Shown: piece after piece, positions 53,667 through 62,670 of the stretch | How positions within the stretch are numbered: position 1 is the first letter of the stretch | How the letters are laid out: each line of letters starts with the position of its first letter | Assembly (NCBI GenBank): GCA_965229115.1 | Contig: CBDDIR010000003.1 | Location: 1,054,001-1,118,000 of the forward strand | Origin: UBA7672 sp965229115 | GTDB lineage: Bacteria; Pseudomonadota; Alphaproteobacteria; Caulobacterales; Hyphomonadaceae | Direction of reading: 5' to 3' | DNA length: 64,000 nt | Notes under the pieces: model-generated | What the model was told of the DNA's origin: nothing | The model's database searches: none | Seen by the model: the letters and a program-made list of their open reading frames with translations, nothing else | Program-made: the position numbers and the translations under genes

Positions 53667-53690
53667 CCGGGGGCGGGAAGCCGCCCCCGG
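53667..53690 (+). terminator. Hairpin after gcd
   Basis: CCGGGGGCGG, loop GAAG, CCGCCCCCGG: a ten-bp perfect stem nine bases after the gcd stop. No T run follows, so it may act in 3'-end protection, upstream of the full terminator at 53733. Confidence 0.5.
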
Positions 53691-53732
53691 GCTTCTGGAA
53701 GGCAGCTGGACGACAAGCTGAAGACCAAAAGG

Positions 53733-53766
53733 AAAAGGCCCGGAGCGATAACGCTCCGGGCCTTTT
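53733..53766. terminator. Bidirectional terminator between gcd and rpmG
   Basis: AAAAGGCCCGGAGCG, loop ATAA, CGCTCCGGGCCTTTT: a 15-bp perfect stem whose A/T ends give T runs on both strands. It serves the convergent gcd and rpmG. Confidence 0.92.
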
Positions 53767-53791
53767 CAATTCCTGCGAGAGGCGGAAGATC

Positions 53792-53959
53792 CTACTTGAT
53801 CTTGCCTTCCTTGAAATCGACGTGCTTGCGCACGACCGGGTCGTACTTCTTGAGCACGAGCTTTTCGGTCTGCGTGCGCGGGTTCTTCTTGGTGACATAG
53901 AAGAAGCCGGTGTCAGCCGACGAGTTCAGGCGGATCTTGATGGTCGCTGGCTTGGCCAT
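53792..53959 (-). CDS. rpmG: 50S ribosomal protein L33
   Basis: 55 residues, MAKPATIKIRLNSSADTGFF followed by YVTKKNPR and ending KYDPVVRKHVDFKEGKIK. This is the L33 pattern of the type without the four zinc-binding Cys. Part of the large ribosomal subunit. It ends 25 bases from the bidirectional terminator shared with gcd and stands as a single gene. Confidence 0.95.
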   Translation of the reverse strand: MAKPATIKIRLNSSADTGFFYVTKKNPRTQTEKLVLKKYDPVVRKHVDFKEGKIK

Positions 53960-54288
53960 TTGGGCTCTCGGACGTGTTCTTGAAAATCGGAAGCGTGCTT
54001 GGACCCGATTGCGGCCCCCAAGTCAAGCAGAACCACGGAAACTTGCGGCAAGTCCTTGGAAAATCGTGGTTTCCGGCCTGTTTTGGTTCGGGTTTGTCAC
54101 ATGGCCCGATGCTGGCTGATGGGCAGGGGACGGATCGCGGTCTCGCGTGAGGGGCGAACTTGGGCGGCTGGGATTATCCCCCGGGAATCGACAGCCTGAA
54201 TGCTGATCGCGCTGTCGCAGCGACTGGCGAAGATCTGGCGGAGGAGTATCAAAGGCTTCGAGAGTGCATTTTCGATCAGGGAGACGAC
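53960..54288. other. Intergenic stretch between rpmG and the Sm-like gene
   Basis: About 330 bases with no gene if the next gene starts at 54289. It must hold the rpmG promoter and that of the plus-strand gene. If the plus-strand gene instead starts at TTG 54160, the gap shrinks to 200 bases. No repeat or hairpin of note is seen. Confidence 0.4.
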
Positions 54289-54855
54289 GTGGCGTTTGCC
54301 AAGGAGATACGCGAGGCCAAGACATCCGGCGCAATGGTTCGGATCGAGCGTGATGCGTTCGAGACGGGCTGGCTGACGGGTTATGTCGTGGCGACGGGGC
54401 CGAAGTATTTCGCGCTGGAGCTGGTAACGGCGTCGGCGCGGCTCGATGGCATTGCGTGCATCCGCTACACCGATGTGACGACGTTCGGGCCGGAAGAGCG
54501 TGCGGGCTTCATGGCCAAGGCGCTGAAGGCGCGTGGCGAGGCGCGTGCGACGCAGGTGCCCGTGTCGCTGGTCTCGCTGCCGAAGATGCTCGAGAGCGCG
54601 GCGAAGGCTTTTCCGATCATCACGCTGCATGTGCCGGACGACGAGATGGACGGCTATGCCTGCTATATCGGGCGGGTCGTCGCCCTGAATGCGGCGTCGG
54701 TCGACTTCCATCACATCACGCCCGATGGCGAATGGGAGAAACGGCTGTCGGAGATTCCGTTCAGCGAGATCGTGCGCGTCGATGTCGGCGGCGACTATGA
54801 GGACGCGTTGTTCCTCGTCGCCGGCAAGCCGCGTCAGATACGCTCGCGGACGTGA
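54289..54855 (+). CDS. Hypothetical protein with two Sm-like beta segments
   Basis: 188 residues from GTG 54289, which has GGGAG five bases upstream; an open frame continues to TTG 54160. Two similar segments occur: TGYVVATGPKYFALELVTAS then GIACIRYTDVTTF, and CYIGRVVALNAASVDFHHIT then EIPFSEIVRVDVGGDYEDAL. Each has the strand-turn-strand layout ending in a hydrophobic strand followed by the I-R-x-x-D/E-V pattern seen in LSm/SH3-like proteins. No known family name. The stop overlaps the convergent NUDIX gene by 22 bases, more than usual here. Confidence 0.7.
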   Translation: MAFAKEIREAKTSGAMVRIERDAFETGWLTGYVVATGPKYFALELVTASARLDGIACIRYTDVTTFGPEERAGFMAKALKARGEARATQVPVSLVSLPKMLESAAKAFPIITLHVPDDEMDGYACYIGRVVALNAASVDFHHITPDGEWEKRLSEIPFSEIVRVDVGGDYEDALFLVAGKPRQIRSRT

Positions 54856-55610
54856 CCGGTCTGCGTCCAGTAGAGGTGGAACGGGCTTAGCGCCTCGTTC
54901 CGCACCAGGCGCGCTTCGACTTCAGAAATCACGAAACGGGTGACGTTCGGCAGGTCGAGGTTGGCGACTTCGGCCAGCGTGAACCAGCGCAGGTCTGCGA
55001 GCTCGCGGCCATCGATGGGCGGGCGATCGTCGATCAGCGCGTCGCTGGCGTCGGCCATGAAGAAGCGTGCATCGAAGCGCTTGTGGCGCATCGGCGGCGT
55101 GATGGCGCGGCCAAGGAAATGGAAGTTGGCGAGGCAGGGGGCAGCGCCTTGCGCGTAGTAGTCGGCCCATGAAGCCGGGACGTCGCCCATGCCATCCGCC
55201 TTGCGACCGACGATGAGGCCAGTCTCCTCGAAGACTTCGCGTATGGCGGTGAGCGGGAAGGCGCGGGGATCGCGCGTGGCGCCGATGGCGAGCTTTTCGT
55301 GCTCGGCAGGGGCGAGTTCGGTGAGGGCGGGGACAAGCACGTCTTCGTCGTCCACCCGGCCGCCCGGGAAGACGTATTTGTTCGGCATGAAGTCGTGGCC
55401 TTCGGAGCGGCATCCCATGAGGATGCGCGGGCCATCGGGCGTGTTGCGATAGAGGATCAGCGTGGCGGCGTCGCGGGGCGTGGCCGGATTGGCGATCAGG
55501 TTATTCGGGTCTTCGCGCAGCAGATCGTCTTCGGACAGGCTTTTGGCGGCGGCAGCTTTCGCTGCCGCTACCTGTGCGGGATCATTGTCCGGGTCGAAGA
55601 TGTTGGTCAT
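54834..55610 (-). CDS. NUDIX hydrolase
   Basis: 258 residues from ATG 55610. The NUDIX signature is split: FPGGRVDDED, then about 40 residues with ELAPAEHEKLAIGATRDPRAFPLTA, then IREVFEETGLIVG, giving the REVxEExG catalytic helix. The insertion before the helix is typical of NUDT19/CoA-diphosphatase-like members. They hydrolyse nucleoside-diphosphate-linked compounds such as CoA derivatives. It follows rnr in the minus-strand cluster with a gap of about 54 bases. Confidence 0.9.
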   Translation of the reverse strand: MTNIFDPDNDPAQVAAAKAAAAKSLSEDDLLREDPNNLIANPATPRDAATLILYRNTPDGPRILMGCRSEGHDFMPNKYVFPGGRVDDEDVLVPALTELAPAEHEKLAIGATRDPRAFPLTAIREVFEETGLIVGRKADGMGDVPASWADYYAQGAAPCLANFHFLGRAITPPMRHKRFDARFFMADASDALIDDRPPIDGRELADLRWFTLAEVANLDLPNVTRFVISEVEARLVRNEALSPFHLYWTQTGHVRERI

Positions 55611-55664
55611 GCCCCTGAGTTGGACCCGCCGCGAAGCGCAGTCAACGGGAGGCACGCACCCGCG

Positions 55665-58013
55665 CTAGCGCTTCTTTTTCTTGTTCTTGCCGTAGCTCGC
55701 CGGACCCTTTTTCCGCGAGTGCGGAATGCCCGGCGGGCGCCCGCCGCCATCCGACGGGCGCTTGCGGCCGGGGTTGCCCCCGCCACCACCGCCACGTTCG
55801 CGGAAGTTGCTGCGCTCACGCTCGGGCATCTTCAGGTCGCGGCGGCGCGGACGCGGCGGCGACTGCATGGAGAAGAGCAGGCCGCCGGTGAGGGGCGTTG
55901 CTTCCATCAATTTCACCTGCACGTTCATGCCGAGTTCGTAACGTTGGCCCGAACGCTGGGCGACAAGCGCGGCACTGGTGTCGTCGTGGATCCAGTATTC
56001 GTCCGACAGACGGGAGGCCGGAATGAACCCATCCGCGCCATTCTCGAACAGGCGCACGAACAGGCCTGCGCGTGTGACGCCGGCGATGCGGGCGTCGAAC
56101 ACGGCGCCGACGCGGTCCGCCATGTAGATGGCGAGGTAGCGGTCCGTGGCTTCACGCTCGGCCGACATGGAGCGGCGCTCGGTCATCGTGACGTGCTCGG
56201 CCATCTCTTCGAGGCGCACGCGATCCTGATCCGTCATGCCGTCCGGGCCGAGGCCCAGCGCACGGATGAGCGCGCGGTGCACGATTAGGTCGGAGTAGCG
56301 GCGGATGGGCGAGGTGAAGTGTGCGTACTTCGCGAGGTTCAGGCCGAAGTGGCCGAGGTTCTCGTGGGCGTAGCGGGCCTGCGCCTGCGTGCGCAGCACC
56401 ATCTCGTTGACGAGGTGTTCGTTTTCCGAGTCCTTCACGTCGGCGAGCAGCTTGTTGAAGCGCTGGCCGGTGATCTTCTCGCCCTTCGTCCATTTCAGGC
56501 CGATGGTGGGCAGGAAGTTGGAGAGTGAGTTGACCTTCTCCTCGCTCGGCTCTTCGTGGACGCGATAGACGAGCGGCGAGTGCTTGTCTTCCAGCGTCTC
56601 GGCGGCGCAGACGTTGGCCTGGATCATGAATTCCTCGATCAGGCGGTGGGCGTCGAAACGCTCGCGCATGGAGATCGAGGCGATCTTGCCGTCTTCGCCG
56701 ATGCGCACGCGGCGCTCGGGCAGGTCGAGGTCCAGCGGGGCGCGGCTCTTGCGGGCCTTATCCACGCACCAGTACGAGTCCCACAGCGGCTTCAGAACGC
56801 TTTCGAGCAGCGGCTGGGTCTTGTCGTCCGGCCGTCCGTCGATGGCGTCCTGCGCCTGGCGATAAGACAGCTTGGCGGCGGAGCGCATCTTGCCGCGGAT
56901 GAACCGGTGCTTGGTCTTCACACCGCTTGAGTTGAAGAGCATCTCGACGGCGAACGTCTCGCGCAGTTCGCCTTCGCGCAGCGAGCAGAGATCGGCCGAG
57001 AGGTGTTCCGGCAGCATCGGCGAGACGCGGTCGGGGAAGTAGGTCGAGTTGCCACGGCGATAGGCTTCGCGATCGAGGATCGTGCCGACGCGGACGTAGG
57101 CGGCCACGTCTGCGATGGCGACGATGACGCGAAAGCCGCCATGGCCATCGGGCTCGGCATAGACGGCGTCGTCATGGTCGCGCGCGTCTTCCGGGTCGAT
57201 GGTGATCAGCGGAATGCGGGTGAGGTCTTCGCGCGGCGCCGGGGCGGCGGTGGCTTTTTCGGCCTCCGCGATCACGGCCTCGGGGAATTCATCCGGCACG
57301 CCATGCGTGTGCATAGCGATGATCGAGGCCGAGCGCGGATCGTCGAGGCGGCCGATGACTTCGACAATCGCGGCGCGGCGGGGGCCGTAACCGCGGGCAG
57401 GGCGCGCATTGATGCGCACGAGATCGCCATCCTTCGCGTCGCGCGCATCGGCTTTCTCGATGATGAAGTTGCTCTTCTCTTTCCGGGATGTCGGTTCGAC
57501 CGTGCCGCCATAGCGGTTGGCGCGATAGACGCCGATCAGCGAGGTGTCGGGCGTTGCGTCGATCTTCTTGATCGCGCGGGCGCGCCAGATGCCATCGCCG
57601 CCCTTGTCGATCCGGCAGAGCGCGCGCTCGCCCGGACCGACCGCGATCTCGCGGCCTTTACCGAGTGAGCCTTGATAATAGATGTCCGGCCCGTACGGGC
57701 CTTCATTGCCCATGGCGCGGCCGATCAGTTCGCCTTCGCTGTCGATGCGTTCGAACTTCACGATGCCGGTTGGCGGCGGTTGTTCGGCGGGCTGGAAGGC
57801 GCGCTTGGCGGTGCGCACGAGTGCGCCTTCAGCTTCGAGCTCGTTCAGGATGCGGCGCAGTTCGGGCTTGTGTTCGGGCGGAACGTCCAGGCCGCGCGCG
57901 ATATCGCGCTTGGCGCCGTGGCTGGGATGCTTCTCGAGATAGTCGAGAACCATCTGGCGGGTCGGTGCTCCCCGCTCCTGGTTTCCACGAGGTTGGCGGG
58001 GAGGTCGGCTCAT
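55665..58013 (-). CDS. rnr: Ribonuclease R
   Basis: 782 residues. Order: N-terminal winged-helix segment (RQMVLDYLEKHPSHGAKRDIARGL), cold-shock domains, the RNB catalytic domain (PLITIDPEDARDHDDAVYAE with the Mg-binding Asp set, then ADVAAYVRVGT and YFPDRVSPMLPEHLS), and an S1 domain (GAVFDARIAGVTRAGLFVRL). The tail is basic and Gly/Lys-rich (RERGGGGGGNPGRKRPSD...KKKKR). RNase R degrades structured RNA 3' to 5' in the cytoplasm. Its ATG overlaps the topA stop by four bases. Confidence 0.96.
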   Translation of the reverse strand: MSRPPRQPRGNQERGAPTRQMVLDYLEKHPSHGAKRDIARGLDVPPEHKPELRRILNELEAEGALVRTAKRAFQPAEQPPPTGIVKFERIDSEGELIGRAMGNEGPYGPDIYYQGSLGKGREIAVGPGERALCRIDKGGDGIWRARAIKKIDATPDTSLIGVYRANRYGGTVEPTSRKEKSNFIIEKADARDAKDGDLVRINARPARGYGPRRAAIVEVIGRLDDPRSASIIAMHTHGVPDEFPEAVIAEAEKATAAPAPREDLTRIPLITIDPEDARDHDDAVYAEPDGHGGFRVIVAIADVAAYVRVGTILDREAYRRGNSTYFPDRVSPMLPEHLSADLCSLREGELRETFAVEMLFNSSGVKTKHRFIRGKMRSAAKLSYRQAQDAIDGRPDDKTQPLLESVLKPLWDSYWCVDKARKSRAPLDLDLPERRVRIGEDGKIASISMRERFDAHRLIEEFMIQANVCAAETLEDKHSPLVYRVHEEPSEEKVNSLSNFLPTIGLKWTKGEKITGQRFNKLLADVKDSENEHLVNEMVLRTQAQARYAHENLGHFGLNLAKYAHFTSPIRRYSDLIVHRALIRALGLGPDGMTDQDRVRLEEMAEHVTMTERRSMSAEREATDRYLAIYMADRVGAVFDARIAGVTRAGLFVRLFENGADGFIPASRLSDEYWIHDDTSAALVAQRSGQRYELGMNVQVKLMEATPLTGGLLFSMQSPPRPRRRDLKMPERERSNFRERGGGGGGNPGRKRPSDGGGRPPGIPHSRKKGPASYGKNKKKKR

Positions 58014-60715
58014 GCCTCTGCTTTGGTCGCCTTCTTGGCGGGCTTGGATTTTGCCGCGGCCTTTTTGGCGGCGGGCTTCTTGGTCGTCGTTGATGTCTTG
58101 TCTCCAGTGGACTTGGCGGCAGCTTTCTTCGCTGGCGCCTTGGCCGCCTTCTTGGCGGGGGCTTTCGCCGCTTTCCGGCCTTTCATCTTTGTGGAAGGCG
58201 CGGCAGCTGCGCGGGCGTCAACCAGCTCGATCGCCTGTTCCAGCGTAATCGTGGCTGGGTCGGCGCCGCGCGGAATGTTCGCGTTGATGGTCCCGTGCTT
58301 GATGTAGGGACCGAAGCGGCCGTTGAAAAGGTTGATGGGTTCGCCATCGGGGTGATTGCCGAGTTCCTTGAGCGGGGCGATGGCCGTGCGGCCACGGCCC
58401 GCGCCCTTGCCGGCGCGCTTCTCGGCGATGAGCGTGACGGCCCGGTTGAGACCGATCTCGAACAGCTCGTTGACGTCCGGAACGTTGGCGTAGGTCTTGA
58501 TGTGCTGCACATAGGGGCCATAGCGGCCAAGGTTGGCGACGATCGGCTCGCCATCCTCGGGATGCTTGCCGACTTCGCGCGGCAGCGAGAGCAGCTTGAG
58601 ACCTTTCTCGAGATCGAGTTCCAGCACCGACCATCCGTTCGGGATGGACGAGCGGCGGGGCTTTTCGCCTTTCTCGACCGGGTCCGGACCAAGCTGGACA
58701 TAGGGTCCGAAGCGGCCGTTCTTGAGGAAGACGGGCACGCCATCGGGATCGTTGCCGAGCACCTTGCCATCCGGCGGGATGTCGGTCTGGCCTTTCTGTT
58801 CGGCGCCGAAGGGGCGCGTGAAGCGGCACTCGGGATAGTTCGAGCAGCCGACGAACGCGCCGAACTTGCCGAGCTTCAGCGAGAGCTGGCCGGTGCCGCA
58901 GGTGGGGCAAACGCGCGGGGCGAGTTCATTGCCATCCGCATCGAGCTTCTTGGGGAAGAGGTACGGCTCGAGCACTTCGTTGAGCGCGTCGATCACGTTG
59001 GTGACGCGCAGCTCAGCCGTCGCGCCGATCGCGCCGTTGAACTCTTTCCAGAAGTCGCGGAGGAAATCCTTCCACGCCAGCTTGCCGTCGGACACGAGGT
59101 CCAGCTTCTCTTCGAGGCTGGCGGTGAAATCGTATTCGACGTAACGCGCGAAGAACTTCTCGAGGAAGATGGTGACGAGACGTCCCTTGTCCTCCGGGAT
59201 GAAGCGCTTCTGTTCGAGTTTGACGTAGTCGCGGTCGATCAGGGTCGAGAGCGTCGAGGCGTAGGTGGAAGGGCGGCCGATGCCGAGCTCTTCCAGCTTC
59301 TTGACCAGCGAGGCTTCCGAATAGCGCGGTGGCGGCTCGGTGAAGTGTTGCGTGTGCGTGGCTTCGACCAGCTTAGGCGCGTCGCCCTGGTTGATCGTCG
59401 GCAGGCGGCCGCCATCCTCGTCGTCGCTGTCGTCACGGCCTTCCTGATACAGCGTCAGGAAGCCGTCGAACTTCACGACTTGGCCGGTCGCGCGCAGCAC
59501 GGCCTTGCCATCGGTGGACGGGATTTCGACGGTCGTGCGCTCAAGAGAGGCAGCTTCCATCTGCGAGGCGACAGCGCGCTTCCAGACGAGTTCGTAGAGG
59601 CGCGCCATATCCGGCTCGAGGCTGATCGAGCCGGGCTTGCGGTCGAAGTCGGTCGGGCGCACGGCCTCGTGGGCTTCCTGCGCGTTCTTGGCTTTCGACG
59701 TGTAGCGGCGCGGACCGTCGGGCAGGTATTCATTGCCGTAGTTGCGGCCGATCGCGGAACGGGCGGCGGCGTAGGCTTCCTCGGCCATCTGCACACCGTC
59801 GGTACGCATATAGGTGATGAGGCCGACCTGTTCGCCGCCGATCTGCACGCCTTCGTACAGGCGTTGGGCGACCTGCATGGTGCGGCTGGCGGAGAAGCCG
59901 AGTTTGCGGGCAGCTTCCTGTTGCAGCGTGGACGTCGTGAACGGCGGCGGCGGGTTGCGCTTGACCGGCTTGGCTTCGACGGAGGCGACGCGATAGGCGC
60001 CGGCTTTCACCGTGGCGAGGGCGCGGGCGGCGGCTTCGGCATTCGGCAGCGAGAACTTCTGCAGCTTCTGGCCGTCGAGTTCCGTCAGGCGCGCTTCGAA
60101 CTCGCTGCCGTTTACGGCGAGCTTGGTCTGAACCTGCCAGTATTCCTGGGTGATGAACTTTTCGATCTCGAGTTCGCGATCGACGATGATGCGCAGCGCC
60201 ACCGACTGCACGCGACCGGCCGAGCGCGTGCCCGGCAGCTTGCGCCAGAGGACCGGCGAGAGCGAGAAGCCGACGAGATAGTCGAGCGCGCGGCGGGCGA
60301 GATACGCATCGACCAGCTGCTGGTCGATCTGGCGCGGGTTCTCGATCGCTTCCGTCACCGCCTTCTTGGTGATGGCGTTGAACGTGACACGCTGGATCGT
60401 CTTGCCCTTCAGCACCTTGCGGTGGTTGAGCGCTTCGAGCACGTGCCACGAGATGGCTTCACCCTCGCGATCAGGGTCAGTCGCCAGGATCAGGCCGTCG
60501 GCATTCTTCACCGCGTCGGCGATTTCCTTGACGTGTTTCACCGACTTCCCGTCGATGTCCCAGGTCATCGCGAAGTCCTCGTCGGGCTTCACGGAACCGT
60601 CCTTTGAGGGCAGGTCGCGGATGTGCCCGTAGGACGCCATCACCTTATACCCGGGGCCCAGGTACTTGTTGATGGATTTGACCTTGCCGGGTGACTCGAC
60701 GACGACGACCTGCAT
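58010..60715 (-). CDS. topA: DNA topoisomerase I
   Basis: 901 residues from ATG 60715 with GAGG four bases upstream. TOPRIM domain with VVVESPGKVKSINKYLG, MASYGHIRDLP and ILATDPDREGEAISWH; the catalytic Tyr in GLITYMRTDGVQM; zinc finger CPTCGTGQLSLKLGKFGAFVGC; then repeated LGRYGPYVQ-type C-terminal units. The last 70 residues are an Ala/Lys tail (KKAAKAPAKKAAAKS). Removes negative supercoils. Lies between dprA and rnr and is coupled to rnr by a four-base overlap. Confidence 0.97.
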   Translation of the reverse strand: MQVVVVESPGKVKSINKYLGPGYKVMASYGHIRDLPSKDGSVKPDEDFAMTWDIDGKSVKHVKEIADAVKNADGLILATDPDREGEAISWHVLEALNHRKVLKGKTIQRVTFNAITKKAVTEAIENPRQIDQQLVDAYLARRALDYLVGFSLSPVLWRKLPGTRSAGRVQSVALRIIVDRELEIEKFITQEYWQVQTKLAVNGSEFEARLTELDGQKLQKFSLPNAEAAARALATVKAGAYRVASVEAKPVKRNPPPPFTTSTLQQEAARKLGFSASRTMQVAQRLYEGVQIGGEQVGLITYMRTDGVQMAEEAYAAARSAIGRNYGNEYLPDGPRRYTSKAKNAQEAHEAVRPTDFDRKPGSISLEPDMARLYELVWKRAVASQMEAASLERTTVEIPSTDGKAVLRATGQVVKFDGFLTLYQEGRDDSDDEDGGRLPTINQGDAPKLVEATHTQHFTEPPPRYSEASLVKKLEELGIGRPSTYASTLSTLIDRDYVKLEQKRFIPEDKGRLVTIFLEKFFARYVEYDFTASLEEKLDLVSDGKLAWKDFLRDFWKEFNGAIGATAELRVTNVIDALNEVLEPYLFPKKLDADGNELAPRVCPTCGTGQLSLKLGKFGAFVGCSNYPECRFTRPFGAEQKGQTDIPPDGKVLGNDPDGVPVFLKNGRFGPYVQLGPDPVEKGEKPRRSSIPNGWSVLELDLEKGLKLLSLPREVGKHPEDGEPIVANLGRYGPYVQHIKTYANVPDVNELFEIGLNRAVTLIAEKRAGKGAGRGRTAIAPLKELGNHPDGEPINLFNGRFGPYIKHGTINANIPRGADPATITLEQAIELVDARAAAAPSTKMKGRKAAKAPAKKAAKAPAKKAAAKSTGDKTSTTTKKPAAKKAAAKSKPAKKATKAEA

Positions 60716-60847
60716 TTTTCCTCGATAATTCAGTGTATTTGGGGGAGGTTGCGGCCGGAAGTTGGGGGCCGGGACGTGGAATGTCAATTCGCGGAACGGT
60801 GTAGGCTCACCCCTCCCCCGTAGGGGGAGATATATTTCAGAAGTGTG

Positions 60848-61951
60848 TCAGACAGCCCGGGATGCCGTTCCGCCGACATGGGTGACGGCATGTCCCGCGA
60901 GTTCCAGTTCGGCCAGTGCGGCCAGCACGAGCCGGTGGGGAGCATCGGCGGCGCGGGCGATTTCCTCGATGCGCATGGGCGTCGGCGACAGGGCTTCTCG
61001 CACGGCGCGGACGAGGGCAGGCGGCAGGTCGGCGTCGCGACTGTCGAAGCGATCGGCGAAGGGTTCGGAGAAGCTGGGCGCGGAAATTCCATCCAGCGCG
61101 GCGAGCACATCTTCGGCAGACTCGATCAGCGCCGCGCCTTGTTTGATCAGGCGGTTGGCGCCGCGGGCGCGGGGATCGAGCGGCGAGCCGGGGACTGCCA
61201 GCACTTCCCGTCCTTGCTCCAGAGCAAAGCGGGCGGTGATGAGACTGCCGGAGCGCTCGGCGGCTTCAACCACGATGGTGGCGAGCGACAGGCCGGAGAT
61301 CACGCGGTTGCGTTTCGGGAAGTCGCGAGCCTGAGCGACATAGCCAAGCGGCGACTCCGAGACGACGCAGCCGCGTTGGATCAGCAGTTCATAGAGCTGG
61401 GCGTGTTGCGGCGGATAGATCTGGTCGATGCCGCCTGCGATCGCGGCGACCGTGCCGGTTTCAAGTGAGGCTGCATGCGCTTCGCCATCCACGCCGCGCG
61501 CCATGCCGGAGACGATGATGTAGCCCGCCTGTCCCAGATCGCGGGCGAGGTCGCGCGCCATGCGGCGGCCTGCTGCTGAGGCGTCACGCGCGCCGACCAT
61601 GGCGATGGCTGGCTTGTTGAGCAGGGTGCGGTTGCCGCGGATAGCGATGACGGGCGGTGGCGCGTCGATGGCGGCGAGGTAGGCGGAGTAGTCGGGTTCA
61701 CAGGCGGCGAGGTGGGCGGCGCCCAGTTTCGCGGTGGCCTCGATCTCGCGCTGGATGTCGGAGAGGTCCGGCGCGCGGACTTCCGATTTGCCGCCAGCTT
61801 TCTTCGCCAGCGATGGCAGGTCGTCGAGAACGGCTGCGGCAGAGCCATAGCGTTCAAGTAGATGGAAGAAGGTGATCGGTCCGATGCCGCGTGTGCGCGA
61901 AAGTCTCAACCAATCAGCCCGCTCTCCCCCCGTGAGCGTGCGTCTCTTCAT
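60848..61951 (-). CDS. dprA: DNA-processing protein DprA
   Basis: 367 residues. A SAM-like start (LRLSRTRGIGPITFFHLLERYG), the Rossmann-like core (IAMVGARDASAAGRRMARDLAR, VSGMARGVDGEAHAASLETG, IAGGIDQIYPPQH, SESPLG, FPKRNRVISGLSLATIVVEAAERSGSLITARFALEQGREVLAVPGS) and a C-terminal winged-helix segment. DprA loads RecA on incoming single strands in transformation. Stop to topA start is about 130 bases; the start overlaps plsY by four bases. Confidence 0.95.
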   Translation of the reverse strand: MKRRTLTGGERADWLRLSRTRGIGPITFFHLLERYGSAAAVLDDLPSLAKKAGGKSEVRAPDLSDIQREIEATAKLGAAHLAACEPDYSAYLAAIDAPPPVIAIRGNRTLLNKPAIAMVGARDASAAGRRMARDLARDLGQAGYIIVSGMARGVDGEAHAASLETGTVAAIAGGIDQIYPPQHAQLYELLIQRGCVVSESPLGYVAQARDFPKRNRVISGLSLATIVVEAAERSGSLITARFALEQGREVLAVPGSPLDPRARGANRLIKQGAALIESAEDVLAALDGISAPSFSEPFADRFDSRDADLPPALVRAVREALSPTPMRIEEIARAADAPHRLVLAALAELELAGHAVTHVGGTASRAV

Positions 61952-62655
61952 CCGCCGCCATCCTGTGCAGCTGCAGCCGCCTCTGCGGCCTTTTTCTTGG
62001 AGCCGATCTTCGGCTCCGTGCCGGCGAGGATGCGCTGGATATTGGCGCGGTGGCGCCAGTAGATCAGGATCGCCAGCGCGCCGAAGACGATCCAGTCATC
62101 GCCCAGCGGGTTGAGGAAGTAGGCGATCACCGGCACGGCCAGCGTGGCGACCAGCGCCGCAAACGACGACATGCGGAAGATGGCTGCAGAGAGCAGCCAG
62201 ACCGCAGCGAAGGCCAGCCCCACCTGCCACATCGCAGCGAGCAGCAGGCCGATATAGGTCGCAACGCCTTTGCCGCCCTTGAACTTCAACCACACCGGAT
62301 AGCAGTGGCCGACGAAGGCTGACGCGCCAGCAATCAGGCCGAGGCTGTGATAGTAGCCGGGCGTGAAGTCCGCCGTGTACTGGCCGGCGTAAGCAGCAGC
62401 GCCCCAGATGCAGAAGAAGTAGGCGAGGCCCGCCTTGCCCGCATCGAGCAGCAGCGTCGCCAGCGCCAGATCCTTGCGACCGGTGCGCAGCACGTTGGTC
62501 GCGCCGATATTGCCCGAACCGATGGAGCGGATGTCGCCCAGCCCTGCGAGCTTGGTGATGACCAGGCCGAACGGGATCGAGCCGAGCAGATAGCCCAGCA
62601 CGATGGCGGGGCCATAGACGACGAGAAACACGCTGATATTCGCGAAGAATTCCAT
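61948..62655 (-). CDS. plsY: Glycerol-3-phosphate acyltransferase PlsY
   Basis: 235 residues with five to six transmembrane helices. Motifs: SGNIGATNVLRTGRKDLA, GHCYPVWLKFKGGKGVATYIG and NPLGDDWIVFGALAILIYWRHRANI. PlsY transfers acyl chains from acyl phosphate to glycerol-3-phosphate at the inner membrane. The stop overlaps dprA; the start follows pyrC' by 15 bases, so all belong to one operon running leftwards. Confidence 0.95.
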   Translation of the reverse strand: MEFFANISVFLVVYGPAIVLGYLLGSIPFGLVITKLAGLGDIRSIGSGNIGATNVLRTGRKDLALATLLLDAGKAGLAYFFCIWGAAAYAGQYTADFTPGYYHSLGLIAGASAFVGHCYPVWLKFKGGKGVATYIGLLLAAMWQVGLAFAAVWLLSAAIFRMSSFAALVATLAVPVIAYFLNPLGDDWIVFGALAILIYWRHRANIQRILAGTEPKIGSKKKAAEAAAAAQDGGG

Positions 62656-62670
62656 TGCCGCGTCCCCCGA

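Noticed and set aside
58295..60607. Plus-strand open frame of 770 codons opposite topA
   Set aside because: Shadow of topA; rich in Ala, Glu and Val without motifs or ribosome site.
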